A stretch of DNA of 14,861 nucleotides from Eubacteriales Family XIII. Incertae Sedis bacterium (GCA_031278145.1 JAITLA010000064.1:1-14861), one strand, 5' to 3'. Positions 1-6,530 are shown, numbered from the stretch's first letter. Made by a program: numbers and translations. Notes: a model not told the origin generated them from the letters alone.

Positions 1-168
1 GATCCCGAGGTCGTGATCATAGCGGACCCCGAAACCCCGCTGGCCCTGCCGCAGACGGGCGGACTGATGACCTACGCCACGCCCGCGGCCCTCGCGCTCG
101 TGGTGCTCGTCGCGCTCTACATCGCAATCGGCGCCAGAAGCCGCAAAAAAGCAAACAAGGCGGCCTGA
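1..168 (+). CDS. LPXTG-anchored surface protein, C-terminal end (partial)
   Basis: This is the last 55 codons of a gene that enters from the left edge, read in frame from base 1 to a TGA at 166-168. The peptide carries a full cell-wall sorting signal: LPQTG at residues 16-20 of the visible part, then a hydrophobic stretch of about 20 residues (ATPAALALVVLVALYIAIG), then a basic tail ending RSRKKANKAA. In this family a sortase cuts between Thr and Gly and joins the protein to peptidoglycan or to a pilin. The function of the missing N-terminal part cannot be told. A sortase gene lies 263 bases downstream on the same strand, which suggests that this protein is its substrate. I am confident of the sorting signal and not of the protein's role, which could be pilin, adhesin or enzyme. 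Confidence 0.9.
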   Translation, partial: DPEVVIIADPETPLALPQTGGLMTYATPAALALVVLVALYIAIGARSRKKANKAA

Positions 169-181
169 ACGCGAAAGCCCC

Positions 182-198
182 CGCGCCCTTCGGGCGCG
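182..198. other. GC-rich hairpin after LPXTG gene
   Basis: A 7-base perfect inverted repeat (182-188 with 192-198, CGCGCCC/GGGCGCG, 3-base loop) lies 14 bases past the stop of the surface protein gene. No T-run follows, so it is not a classical intrinsic terminator, but its position fits 3'-end formation or mRNA protection. Confidence 0.4.
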
Positions 199-304
199 CG
201 GGCCGCAAGGTGCGCACAACCCGCGCCCCTCGCGCCTTCACGTCGCGACAAACAATCGGGAACAGCGGGAACAAAGCCGCCGCGCCTTCGCGCGATGGCT
301 CCGT

Positions 305-349
305 CCCGGCTCAACGCGGTGGCTTTGCCCCGCGCGGCGCCGAGCCGGG
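305..349. other. nested hairpin in the gap before the sortase
   Basis: The outer arms 305-312 and 342-349 are complementary over 8 bases. Inside them 315-319 pairs with 330-334, and 321-323 with 327-329. Together they could form one long GC-rich stem-loop in the middle of the 169-431 gap. No protein-like frame was seen in the gap. In DNA this rich in GC some pairing is expected by chance, so a function is only possible. Confidence 0.3.
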
Positions 350-379
350 CCGGTCATCCCTTTCTCCTGTTCCATATAA

Positions 380-405
380 GCAAGGGGCGCGCATGCGCCC
401 CTTGC
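380..405. other. perfect 11-bp hairpin directly upstream of the sortase ribosome binding site
   Basis: The arms GCAAGGGGCGC (380-390) and GCGCCCCTTGC (395-405) are fully complementary around a GCAT loop. The hairpin ends 8 bases before the AAAGGAG ribosome binding site at 414-420. No T-run follows. It could end transcripts coming from the surface protein gene, set a processing site, or modulate sortase translation. It also contains an alternative in-frame ATG at 393. Confidence 0.5.
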
Positions 406-431
406 CGCATGACAAAGGAGAGAACCCGACC

Positions 432-1253
432 GTGCGAACAAGCTTCCGCCTCGCGTGGCTGCGGCGACCGCTGGCCGCGCTCATCGCCTTGGCGGCCCTC
501 GCGCTCGTCTTCGAGCTGACGCGCCCCTATCGGCCGGACAACTTTCTGGACGCCTTCATAGACCGCCTGATAGGCAGGGACTTCGTCGAAAGCGCGCTCG
601 ACACCCCCGAAACCGCTGACATCACCTACGTGGAAATGCCGGCGGACGCGGACCTGAGCGGCCTCCTGTACATCACGGGCGAGCGGGCGGACTACCTTGA
701 CGGCGACATGACGCTCATCGTTCCGAGGCTCAATCTGGAGATGCCCGTGAGCGACGGCACCTCGCGCGCCGCGCTGAACCGCGGCCCGAGCCTGTTCGAA
801 TACTCCGAAATGCCGGGCCGGGGCGACCGCAACGTGAGCATCGCGGGCCACCGCTCCCGCAAATTCTTCTACGACCTCGACAAACTCGTCGAAGGCGACC
901 GCCTTTACCTTCTCTACGGCGGCAAGCGCCACACCTACCTCTTCCTGGACAGAAAAGTCATCGAACCGACCGACTGGAGCGTGATCATGAATCAGGGCTT
1001 CGCCTGCTGCACCCTGATCACCTGCACCCCCGTAAAAGTCGCCGACAAACGCATGGCGGTCCGCTTCACGCCGGAAGCATCGAACCCGCGCCCCAGATCC
1101 CACTCCTACGCAAGCACCCTTCTCAGCATCTTCGTTCCGATGCCGTATCTTCGAAACTCCGGGAATACGTTCGCACGTATTGCTGGTTGCGGCTATTCGG
1201 TTTGTCGGGGAGGGTCATGCGAATCAAGCCCTTGGCGAGCATTGGCAGGATGA
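432..1253 (+). CDS. Sortase family transpeptidase, C-terminus probably altered
   Basis: Sortase: membrane-anchored cysteine transpeptidase that cuts LPxTG signals and links surface proteins to the wall. From a GTG start at 432 (AAAGGAG at 414-420) the product has 273 residues. It has a basic N-terminus, a transmembrane segment at about residues 13-28, and the sortase core at about 75-212. The catalytic residues are visible: His140 in SIAGHR, Cys198 in TLITCTP, Arg211 in KRMAVRF. The TLxTC and AGHR context suggests a class D-like type, but class is uncertain. An upstream ATG at 393 in the same frame is an alternative start. The core ends near base 1070. The remaining 60 or so residues run antisense to the convergent AlbA_2-type gene, and the last 131 bases overlap it, so the tail is probably read-through into inserted DNA. 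The core is intact and may still be active. The LPQTG protein upstream is the likely substrate. Confidence 0.88.
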   Translation: MRTSFRLAWLRRPLAALIALAALALVFELTRPYRPDNFLDAFIDRLIGRDFVESALDTPETADITYVEMPADADLSGLLYITGERADYLDGDMTLIVPRLNLEMPVSDGTSRAALNRGPSLFEYSEMPGRGDRNVSIAGHRSRKFFYDLDKLVEGDRLYLLYGGKRHTYLFLDRKVIEPTDWSVIMNQGFACCTLITCTPVKVADKRMAVRFTPEASNPRPRSHSYASTLLSIFVPMPYLRNSGNTFARIAGCGYSVCRGGSCESSPWRALAG

Positions 1254-2577
1254 TGTTCTTGCGGAAGTACTCGTCGGTCTTGATTTCGCAGAAGCCCTGC
1301 ATTTCCTTGCGGCTTCGCGGCTCGCCGCAGAATTCGAGCAGTGCTTCAAGCTTCTCTTGCGCGAGCTTGACTTCCGTACCATCTTCCGTACCGACTTCCA
1401 CTACGGAAGTCGTGGGAAGATAATTCATGTTCTTCAAGATGACGTGAAATGCCGATGCCGTAGAGCGGAATTGCGGCTCGTACTCTTCCGTATACCCCGC
1501 AAGGAGCGATGTCTCCTCGCGGATTCGCTTCAGGCCGCTGCCTTGCCTCTCTGCGAAATCAAGCCTGTGGAAGATATCCGCGATGGTCGGGTTGCGCCTA
1601 ATTGACGGCACGGTTTCTATATCCCAATCCTGAATGAGCGAACCGTCCACCATGCCGCCGGGAGAATAGATGTCGAGCCGGTCATCGTACATATCGACGT
1701 GTATCTCGCTTCCCACCACGGCATAGTCGCGATGCATAAGGGCGTTGGAGATACCTTCGAAGACAGCCCTGTCTGCGTAGTCCGGCTTGTCCACGCGGTG
1801 GTCGGACTTCTTTTCCCATCTGACCTTGGAATTCAGGCGCACGAAGTTGTGGCTGTTGCGGAGCAGGGATACGATGTCTCCTTCAAACTCCTCGGAATCG
1901 ATTGCGTCACGCAGCGAGCCTTTGGACAGCCCGTCCCAGTGGGTGCAGAAAACCCGCGATTGCAGGAGCGGACAGTCATCGGCGAAAAGCAAGCCGGCAT
2001 AGGTCAGGATGCCGTCGGGCTTGTACATCCCAAACGAGGTATACGCCTCAGAAGGGAGTGGTTTTTTCGTGGCACTTTTATAAGCGGCCTCGAAGACCGT
2101 GAAGGTCAGATCCGCCTTTTTGTAATCCGTTGGCAGCGATTCGAATGTGATGTTCTTGCCGCGCCGCACAAGCTCGCCGAGTTGCTGCGGAGACGCAGGG
2201 ACGCTCTCGTCGCCGATACGCACATAGGCCGTCGTGTTGCCATCGCCCACATAGTAATACGGTGGTATCTCGCCGCGCGCAATTCGCAGTTCGAGGACTG
2301 CTTTTCCATCCTCGGTGCGATGCGGCTTCAGTCCAAACTCAGGAACCGGTGACACACGTTCCTTTATCAGGTTGCGTATTTTCTCTGTGGTCGCCTTTAT
2401 GTTGTCAAGGCCGACTACCGTGCCGTCGTCCTCCACACCGTAGAAGAAGCTTCCGCCTTGCCCGTTCGCGTAGGCGCTGACGGTTTTCAGCCAGCTTTTC
2501 GGCTTGGCGGTCTCGATCTCGGACTTGAATTCATATTCCGTTGCCTCTGCAATCAGCAGGCAATCCATTGTCGTCAT
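1123..2577 (-). CDS. AlbA_2 (Schlafen-type) DNA-binding, ATPase-fold regulator-like protein
   Basis: A 484-residue protein of the COG2865 type (often annotated putative DNA-binding domain or RecG-related regulator). The N-terminal AlbA_2 domain spans about residues 11-130, with EYEFKSE, a KTVSAYANGQGG segment at 31-42 and YGVEDDGTVVGL at 46-57. A C-terminal Bergerat-like ATPase fold spans about 268-385: EGISNALMHRDY at 274-285, IYSPGG at 303-308, ERQGSGLKRI at 343-352. A winged-helix segment follows at about 405-468. Relatives are described as transcription regulators or as accessory genes near mobile or defence loci; the exact role is unknown. Start ATG 2577 has AAGGAA 7 bases upstream. The last 14 or so residues after QYVRT look unlike the family's usual end. 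Hand counts give 34/60 GC (1861-1920) and 30/60 (2041-2100) against 44/60 at 2881-2940 in the neighbour, suggesting recent transfer. Confidence 0.85.
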   Translation of the reverse strand: MTTMDCLLIAEATEYEFKSEIETAKPKSWLKTVSAYANGQGGSFFYGVEDDGTVVGLDNIKATTEKIRNLIKERVSPVPEFGLKPHRTEDGKAVLELRIARGEIPPYYYVGDGNTTAYVRIGDESVPASPQQLGELVRRGKNITFESLPTDYKKADLTFTVFEAAYKSATKKPLPSEAYTSFGMYKPDGILTYAGLLFADDCPLLQSRVFCTHWDGLSKGSLRDAIDSEEFEGDIVSLLRNSHNFVRLNSKVRWEKKSDHRVDKPDYADRAVFEGISNALMHRDYAVVGSEIHVDMYDDRLDIYSPGGMVDGSLIQDWDIETVPSIRRNPTIADIFHRLDFAERQGSGLKRIREETSLLAGYTEEYEPQFRSTASAFHVILKNMNYLPTTSVVEVGTEDGTEVKLAQEKLEALLEFCGEPRSRKEMQGFCEIKTDEYFRKNIILPMLAKGLIRMTLPDKPNSRNQQYVRTYSRSFEDTASERRC

Positions 2578-2608
2578 ATACGTTTCCTTGTATTCATTGC
2601 GAACGGGT

Positions 2609-2637
2609 ACTTCGTCACTTTGTTCCGCGCAATGACG
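2609..2637 (-). repeat. possible fragment of an interspersed CGTCATTGCG...GAAGTGACGAAG repeat
   Basis: On the minus strand this stretch begins CGTCATTGCGCGGAAC and ends AAAGTGACGAAGT. That closely resembles a short palindromic-type repeat seen between genes in many bacteria (CGTCATTGCGAG, then a GAAC/GAAGTGACGAAG part). Only one copy is in this window, so its repeat nature rests on recognition. It lies just outside the start of the low-GC AlbA_2-type gene, where the base composition changes. Confidence 0.4.
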
Positions 2638-2661
2638 GCGGCAGGGCCCCGGCCCGGCCGG

Positions 2662-3312
2662 CTACTCGATCACCGTCAGGATTGCGGGGAGCGGCTTGCG
2701 CGGGGGCGCCGGCGATTCCTCGGCCGGAACGCCCACCGAAACGAACGCGGTCAGGGCGTAGCCGGGCTTGTCGAAGCCCGCCCGCGCCCGCAGGAGCGCC
2801 GCGACATTCTTGTCCGCGTAGTTCGCGCTCGTGATCTGACAGGCGCCGTAGCCGAGCTCCGTCGCGCGCAGCGCGAGGTGCGCAAGGGCCGCGCCGAGGC
2901 TCTGCATATCGGGGCTCTTCTCCACGATGCGCCGCGCCCCGTCCTCGCCCACGAGGTCCGCCGCGCCGTACCACTCGGGCGCGTAGGGCCTTGCCATAAC
3001 CGCAAGCAGCAGCGGCGCGTCGAGAAGGAACAGCGCGCATTCCCGCATGTCCGCGCGGAACGCCTCCGCGCGCCGCGCGTCCGTCGCGGCGAGGATGCGG
3101 CATATCCGCTCGTTTTCCTCCGCAATCGCGTCACCGATCTCCCGGATCAGCGCGCGGTTCTTCACGGCGATGAAATGCATCTGCCGCAGGTTTTTGGCCG
3201 ACGGCGCCATGCGCGCCGCATCCACCAGCGCCTCGATATCGGACAGGGGGATATCCCCCGGTGCGTAGCGGCGCACGCTTCTCCGTTTTGCGATCAACTC
3301 CGTGAATTCCAT
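2662..3312 (-). CDS. Nitroreductase-family FMN-dependent oxidoreductase
   Basis: A 216-residue flavoprotein-type enzyme. The N-terminus MEFTELIAKRRSVRRY is the nitroreductase signature (RRSxRxY, which binds the FMN phosphate), followed by AARMAPSAKNLRQMHFIAV at about residues 32-50. The usual C-terminal part has LGAALAHLALRATELGYGACQI and a final VGVPAE. Members reduce nitro groups, quinones or other substrates with NAD(P)H; the natural substrate cannot be read here. The length suits the family. The start at 3312 was chosen over a frame extension to 3366 because GGAGG lies 7 bases upstream and the family N-terminus begins there. The gene is divergent from miaA over a 115-base gap. The 84 bases between it and the AlbA_2-type gene hold only the repeat-like motif. 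I saw no clear promoter. Confidence 0.88.
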   Translation of the reverse strand: MEFTELIAKRRSVRRYAPGDIPLSDIEALVDAARMAPSAKNLRQMHFIAVKNRALIREIGDAIAEENERICRILAATDARRAEAFRADMRECALFLLDAPLLLAVMARPYAPEWYGAADLVGEDGARRIVEKSPDMQSLGAALAHLALRATELGYGACQITSANYADKNVAALLRARAGFDKPGYALTAFVSVGVPAEESPAPPRKPLPAILTVIE

Positions 3313-3427
3313 AAGGGGTCCTCCATAAATATTTTGGTTGTAAACGCGCCGATTTTGCGGTACCATATAAATCGAACCGCCCTCCCCGCACCATCAAGCC
3401 GCCATCACCGCCCCGCAGAAGGATGCC

Positions 3428-4378
3428 ATGATTGAACTGCTCGCAATCGTCGGCCCGACGGCCGTCGGAAAAACAAAGCTGGCGACGGCGCTTGCGCACG
3501 CCCTTTCGGGCGAGATCGTTTCGGCGGATTCCATGCAGATCTATCGCGGCATGGACATCGGCACGGCAAAGCCGACGGCAAAGGAGCGGCGCGAGGCCGT
3601 GCATCACCTGATAGACTTTGCGGACCCGGCCTTGCCCTTTTCCGTCGCGGAATATCAAAAACGCGCGCGCGACGCGATCCTCGACATCGCGGAGCGCGGT
3701 CGCCTGCCCATCCTCGCGGGTGGCACGGGCCTCTACGTGAACGCCGTGCTGCGGGACATGGACTTTTCGACCCCGCCGCGCGGGCGCGATTTTCGCGAAA
3801 GCCTCCTGCGCGAGGCCGCGGAGCGCGGCCCCGCCCACCTGCACGAGCGCCTGCGCGCCGCGGACAAGGAGGCGGCCGCGCGCATTCATCCGAACAACGT
3901 GAAGCGGATCGTGCGCGCGCTCGAAATATTGGAGAGCGCGGGCGTCCCGCGCCCCTTTTCCGCGTCGCCGCTCGCGCCTTGGCGCGCGATACGCCCCATG
4001 CTCGTGTACCTCACGCGCGACCGCGCGGATCTGTACGCGCGCATCGAGCGAAGGACGGACGCACTGCTTGCGGCGGGCCTCGTCCGCGAGGTGGAAGCGC
4101 TGGCGGCGCGGGGCCTGTCGGAGTCGCATATCGCGATGCAGGGCATCGGCTACAAGGAGCTTCTCGGATATCTGCGCGGCGCATACGAACTCGATTACGC
4201 AACCGCGCTGATCAAGCGGAACAGCAGGCGCTACGCCAAGCGGCAGATCACTTGGTTCAAGCGCTGCGAGGCCGCGTGCGCGATCAACCTGAGCGCCTAC
4301 GCGGACTGCGCAGACGCGCTCGCGGATGTTTTGGAGGCTTGGCGGCGCTTTTGCGCGGAAGGCGGGCGCAACGCGTAG
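3428..4378 (+). CDS. miaA: tRNA dimethylallyltransferase
   Basis: MiaA transfers a dimethylallyl group to N6 of A37 in tRNAs that read UNN codons, the first step to ms2i6A, which steadies codon pairing. The 316-residue product has the P-loop GPTAVGKT at 9-16, the DSMQIYRGMDIGTAKP motif with catalytic-site Asp34 at 34-49, and LAGGTGLY at 96-103. The C-terminal half has MQGIGYKELLGYLRG and a KRQITWFKR motif that contacts tRNA. Length is normal for bacteria. AGAAGGA sits 4 bases before the ATG. In many Firmicutes miaA follows mutL and precedes hfq; neither is present, so it stands alone here. Its TAG stop lies 3 bases from the stop of the convergent LCP gene, leaving no room for a dedicated terminator. 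Confidence 0.97.
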   Translation: MIELLAIVGPTAVGKTKLATALAHALSGEIVSADSMQIYRGMDIGTAKPTAKERREAVHHLIDFADPALPFSVAEYQKRARDAILDIAERGRLPILAGGTGLYVNAVLRDMDFSTPPRGRDFRESLLREAAERGPAHLHERLRAADKEAAARIHPNNVKRIVRALEILESAGVPRPFSASPLAPWRAIRPMLVYLTRDRADLYARIERRTDALLAAGLVREVEALAARGLSESHIAMQGIGYKELLGYLRGAYELDYATALIKRNSRRYAKRQITWFKRCEAACAINLSAYADCADALADVLEAWRRFCAEGGRNA

Positions 4379-4387
4379 CGGCTACGC
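4373..4387. repeat. palindrome holding both convergent stop codons
   Basis: GCGTAGC (4373-4379) and GCTACGC (4381-4387) are perfect inverted repeats around a single G. The TAG of miaA (4376-4378) and the TAG of the LCP gene (4382-4384, minus strand) lie in opposite arms. It may slow convergent transcription, but the stem is short and has no T-run. Confidence 0.5.
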
Positions 4388-5458
4388 CGCGTCCTCCCCG
4401 GCGGATGTCCCGTCCGCCGACGCTTCGGGCGCCGTTTCCTCGGGGGCCGGCGGATTGTAGATGCCGTCGATCATCGCCGCGACGGCGTCCTCGTCGATAA
4501 ACCAGTAGGACACGCCGTCCCGCATGCCGGATTTGCCCTCCAGATAATGCCCGAGGATGTCCGCCGCGTCGAGGCCCGCGGCCTTGAGCGCGAGCTTGCC
4601 GGCCGTGCCGATTGTCAGATCGGATTCCACGTTCTCCATAACGGTACCGACGACGTCCGGCAGGTTGAAGCCCATGGCCTGCTTGAAGGCCGCCTTCATG
4701 AATTCGCGCTGCGTCGCCGTCCGTCCGATGTCCTGATCGGGATAGCCCCCGCCGCCGTTGTTTTTACGGAAGCGCAGGAATTTGACGGCGTCTTCCCCGT
4801 TCAGCTTCTGCTCCCCTTTTTTGAAATGGATGTGGAGCGGTGGCTTGGCGTAGGCGTCGTCGTAGTTCATGTCGATGGGGATGTTCACGGTGACGCCGCC
4901 CATCGCGTCGATGACCTTGGCCACCCCCTCGAATCGCACGAGCGCGTAATAGTGGATCGGTATTCCGCCCAGTATGTCCCGCACGGCGGCTGCGGTTCCG
5001 TCCACGCCCTTCGCGCCGTAGACGGCGTTGATCCGCTTCTGCGCCGCGGTCTTTGCGTCGGGCCGTTCGTAATAGGTATCCCGCGGTATGGAAATGAGGT
5101 CCGCCCGCTGATCCTTCAGGTTGTAGCTGCCGAGCATGATCGTGTCGGTCAGATTGCCGTTGACGCCGAGCAGCAGTATGTTCAAGCGGTCGGTGTCCGC
5201 AAAGATATCGTAGTTCGGATCGCTCGGGTCGAGTTGCGCATCGGACAGCGCCCCGGCGCCGTCGAAGATCGGCTTTTCGGCCAGCTTCGAGAGCCCGAAC
5301 ATCGACGGGACCAACAGGCCCACAAATATGAGAAAGCCTATCAAAAACGTCTTTATAAGGCCGAAGCCCCGCTTCCTCCCCGCCCCGCCGACGAACTTAA
5401 AACCCACGGGCGTCCCCCTCGCGGCGCTCGTGGCGTCCTTTGGTTTGCGCGATCTCAT
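4382..5458 (-). CDS. LytR-CpsA-Psr (LCP) family cell-wall glycopolymer ligase
   Basis: LCP proteins are membrane-anchored enzymes that move undecaprenyl-linked polymers (teichoic acid, capsule) onto peptidoglycan outside the cell. This 358-residue protein has a basic cytoplasmic N-terminus, one transmembrane segment at about 32-56 and an LCP domain from about 90 to 250. Motifs seen are RLNILLLGVNG (91-101), LTDTIMLGSYN, LISIPRDTYY (121-130), KRINAVYGAKG and, towards the end, FLRFRK followed by DIGRTATQREFM, with the arginines that bind pyrophosphate lipids. The tail is rich in Pro, Glu and Ala. The start at 5458 has AAAGGAG upstream; a longer open frame to 5566 only crosses the terminator and promoter. 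A sugar-nucleotide enzyme gene on the same strand fits an envelope role. The exact polymer is unknown. Confidence 0.93.
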   Translation of the reverse strand: MRSRKPKDATSAARGTPVGFKFVGGAGRKRGFGLIKTFLIGFLIFVGLLVPSMFGLSKLAEKPIFDGAGALSDAQLDPSDPNYDIFADTDRLNILLLGVNGNLTDTIMLGSYNLKDQRADLISIPRDTYYERPDAKTAAQKRINAVYGAKGVDGTAAAVRDILGGIPIHYYALVRFEGVAKVIDAMGGVTVNIPIDMNYDDAYAKPPLHIHFKKGEQKLNGEDAVKFLRFRKNNGGGGYPDQDIGRTATQREFMKAAFKQAMGFNLPDVVGTVMENVESDLTIGTAGKLALKAAGLDAADILGHYLEGKSGMRDGVSYWFIDEDAVAAMIDGIYNPPAPEETAPEASADGTSAGEDAA

Positions 5459-5491
5459 TCGCTCGCTCCTTTTGTCGCTTTTGGAATCGTA

Positions 5492-5519
5492 AATATAATA
5501 CCGGTATTGGACATGCCAA
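5492..5519 (-). promoter_or_regulatory. probable sigma-A promoter of the LCP gene, covered by two palindromes
   Basis: On the minus strand TTGGCA (5514-5519) and TATATT (5492-5497) are 16 bases apart, about 34 bases before the LCP start codon. A perfect 12-base palindrome AATACCGGTATT (5497-5508) lies in the spacer and touches the -10. An inverted repeat TATTGG-N5-CCAATA (5505-5521) covers the -35. Such placement is typical of repressor operators; the regulator is unknown. Confidence 0.6.
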
Positions 5520-5520
5520 T

Positions 5521-5575
5521 AAAAGAAAAGGTTCCATGAAAGGCAACTTTGGGTTGCCCTAAGCACGGAACCTTT
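5521..5575 (-). terminator. intrinsic terminator with nested hairpin, downstream of hbd
   Basis: On the minus strand the outer arms AAAGGTTCC (5575-5567) and GGAACCTTT (5535-5527) pair over 9 bases. Inside, 5553-5558 pairs with 5542-5547 (GGCAAC/GTTGCC). A T-rich tract follows at 5529-5521. This should stop hbd transcripts just before the LCP promoter. The branched form is unusual and could also be an RNA structure. Confidence 0.7.
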
Positions 5576-5596
5576 CCTTCCGTTACTTCAAAACCC

Positions 5597-5621
5597 GGAC
5601 GGCGCCCCTGCGGGCGCGTCC
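5597..5621 (-). terminator. strong GC hairpin past hbd, possible first terminator
   Basis: Arms 5597-5607 and 5612-5621 give a 10-base-pair stem with one bulged G (5601) and a CTGC loop. On the minus strand GGGTTTT follows, a weak T-run. It may work with the second hairpin at 5527-5575. Confidence 0.45.
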
Positions 5622-5643
5622 CCTCGCGTCCCGCCGAGGCCCG

Positions 5644-5679
5644 GCGATACGCAAAGAAGCCCTTTCCGGATTTCCCGCC
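5644..5679 (-). pseudogene. extra copy of the hbd 3' end (paralogue scar)
   Basis: Bases 5644-5679 match 5688-5723, the true end of hbd, at 33 of 36 positions, with 8 bases between the copies (period 44, so not in frame with hbd). On the minus strand both encode the same end peptide ([12 protein letters not shown] here, [12 protein letters not shown] in hbd). Two of the three differences are silent. This copy is not followed at once by a stop codon. The silent differences suggest a remnant of a second, diverged hbd gene rather than a fresh slippage product. Confidence 0.7.
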
Positions 5680-5684
5680 TAGGT

Positions 5685-6530
5685 TCAGCGGTACGCAAAG
5701 AAGCCTTTTCCGGATTTCCTGCCGAGCTCCCCGCCGCGCACCTTCTTGCGAAGCAGCGGGTGCGGCCTGTATTTGCCGTCGCCGAACTCCGCGTACATCG
5801 ATTCCATGATGGCGAGGCATACGTCGAGGCCGATCAGATCCCCGAGCGCCAAGGGGCCCATCGGATGGTTTGCGCCGAGCTTCATGGCCTCGTCGATGTC
5901 GGCGGCCGAAGCCACGCCGTCGGCCAGTATGCCCGCGGCTTCGTTGATCATCGGAACCAGGATCCGGTTCACGACAAAGCCGGGCGCCTCGTTGACCTCC
6001 ACGGGGGTCTTGCCGAGCTCCACGGCAAGGTCCACGATAATCTTCTTCGTTGCCTCCGAGGTCGCCAGCCCCTTGATGATCTCGATCAGCTTCATGGCGG
6101 GCACCGGATTGAAGAAATGCATGCCGATGATCTTGTCCGGCCGGCCGGTCGCGGACGCGATCTCCGTGATGGACAGCGCCGAGGTGTTTGTCGCGATGAT
6201 GGCCTCCGGTTTGCAAAGCTTGTCGAGCTCCGCGAACAGGGCCTTCTTGGATTCCAGATCCTCCGTGGCCGCTTCGATGATCAGATCCGCGTCCGCGACG
6301 ATGCCGATGTCCGTCGAGCCCTTGACGCGCGCGAGGATGGCGTCCTTGTCCGCCGCGCCGAGCCGCTCCTTCGCGACCAGCTTTTCGAGGTTCTTCGTGA
6401 CCGTGGCGATGCCGCCGTCCACGGAGCTCTGCCGCCTGGCCCGCAGGACCACCTCATAGCCGGTCTGCGCAAGAATCTGAATGATGCCCGCACCCATGGT
6501 GCCCGTTCCTAATACGCCTATCTTTTTCAT
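5685..6530 (-). CDS. hbd: 3-hydroxybutyryl-CoA dehydrogenase
   Basis: The enzyme interconverts acetoacetyl-CoA and 3-hydroxybutyryl-CoA with NAD(P)H, in butyrate formation or short-chain acyl-CoA breakdown. The 281-residue product matches the usual length. It has the NAD-binding GTGTMG at 8-13, IIEAATED at 84-91, [10 protein letters not shown] at 115-124, and [15 protein letters not shown] at 136-150 with catalytic His138. [10 protein letters not shown] and a C-terminal [12 protein letters not shown] complete the fold. The start at 6530 was chosen for the [13 protein letters not shown] beginning and a GAGGGGAC ribosome binding site; a longer frame to 6581 crosses the promoter. thl, crt and bcd partners are not in the window, but a CoA-transferase operon lies 7 kb away. 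It has its own promoter in the end of pgi and terminator hairpins downstream. Confidence 0.95.
   Translation of the reverse strand: MKKIGVLGTGTMGAGIIQILAQTGYEVVLRARRQSSVDGGIATVTKNLEKLVAKERLGAADKDAILARVKGSTDIGIVADADLIIEAATEDLESKKALFAELDKLCKPEAIIATNTSALSITEIASATGRPDKIIGMHFFNPVPAMKLIEIIKGLATSEATKKIIVDLAVELGKTPVEVNEAPGFVVNRILVPMINEAAGILADGVASAADIDEAMKLGANHPMGPLALGDLIGLDVCLAIMESMYAEFGDGKYRPHPLLRKKVRGGELGRKSGKGFFAYR

Noticed and set aside
393..431. ATG at 393 as the sortase start
   Set aside because: It lies inside the perfect hairpin. The GTG at 432 has a clear AAAGGAG upstream and begins just before the membrane segment. The ATG cannot be fully ruled out.
1130..2640. Matching direct or inverted repeats at both ends of the AlbA_2-type island
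   Set aside because: Only short matches such as GTTCCG are shared by the two ends, no better than chance. No transposase or integrase is present.
2578..2661. Promoter of the AlbA_2-type gene (TTGCGC-N17-TACCCG, minus strand)
   Set aside because: The -10 box is poor, and the match overlaps the repeat-like motif.
3338..3371. Possible miaA promoter (TTGTAA-N17-TACCAT, or a nearby TATAAA)
   Set aside because: Both boxes match poorly, and the better -10-like TATAAA has no -35 at the right distance.
2458..3435. Plus-strand frame of 325 codons opposite the nitroreductase
   Set aside because: The nitroreductase on the minus strand has clear family motifs and a good ribosome binding site. This frame has low-complexity composition.
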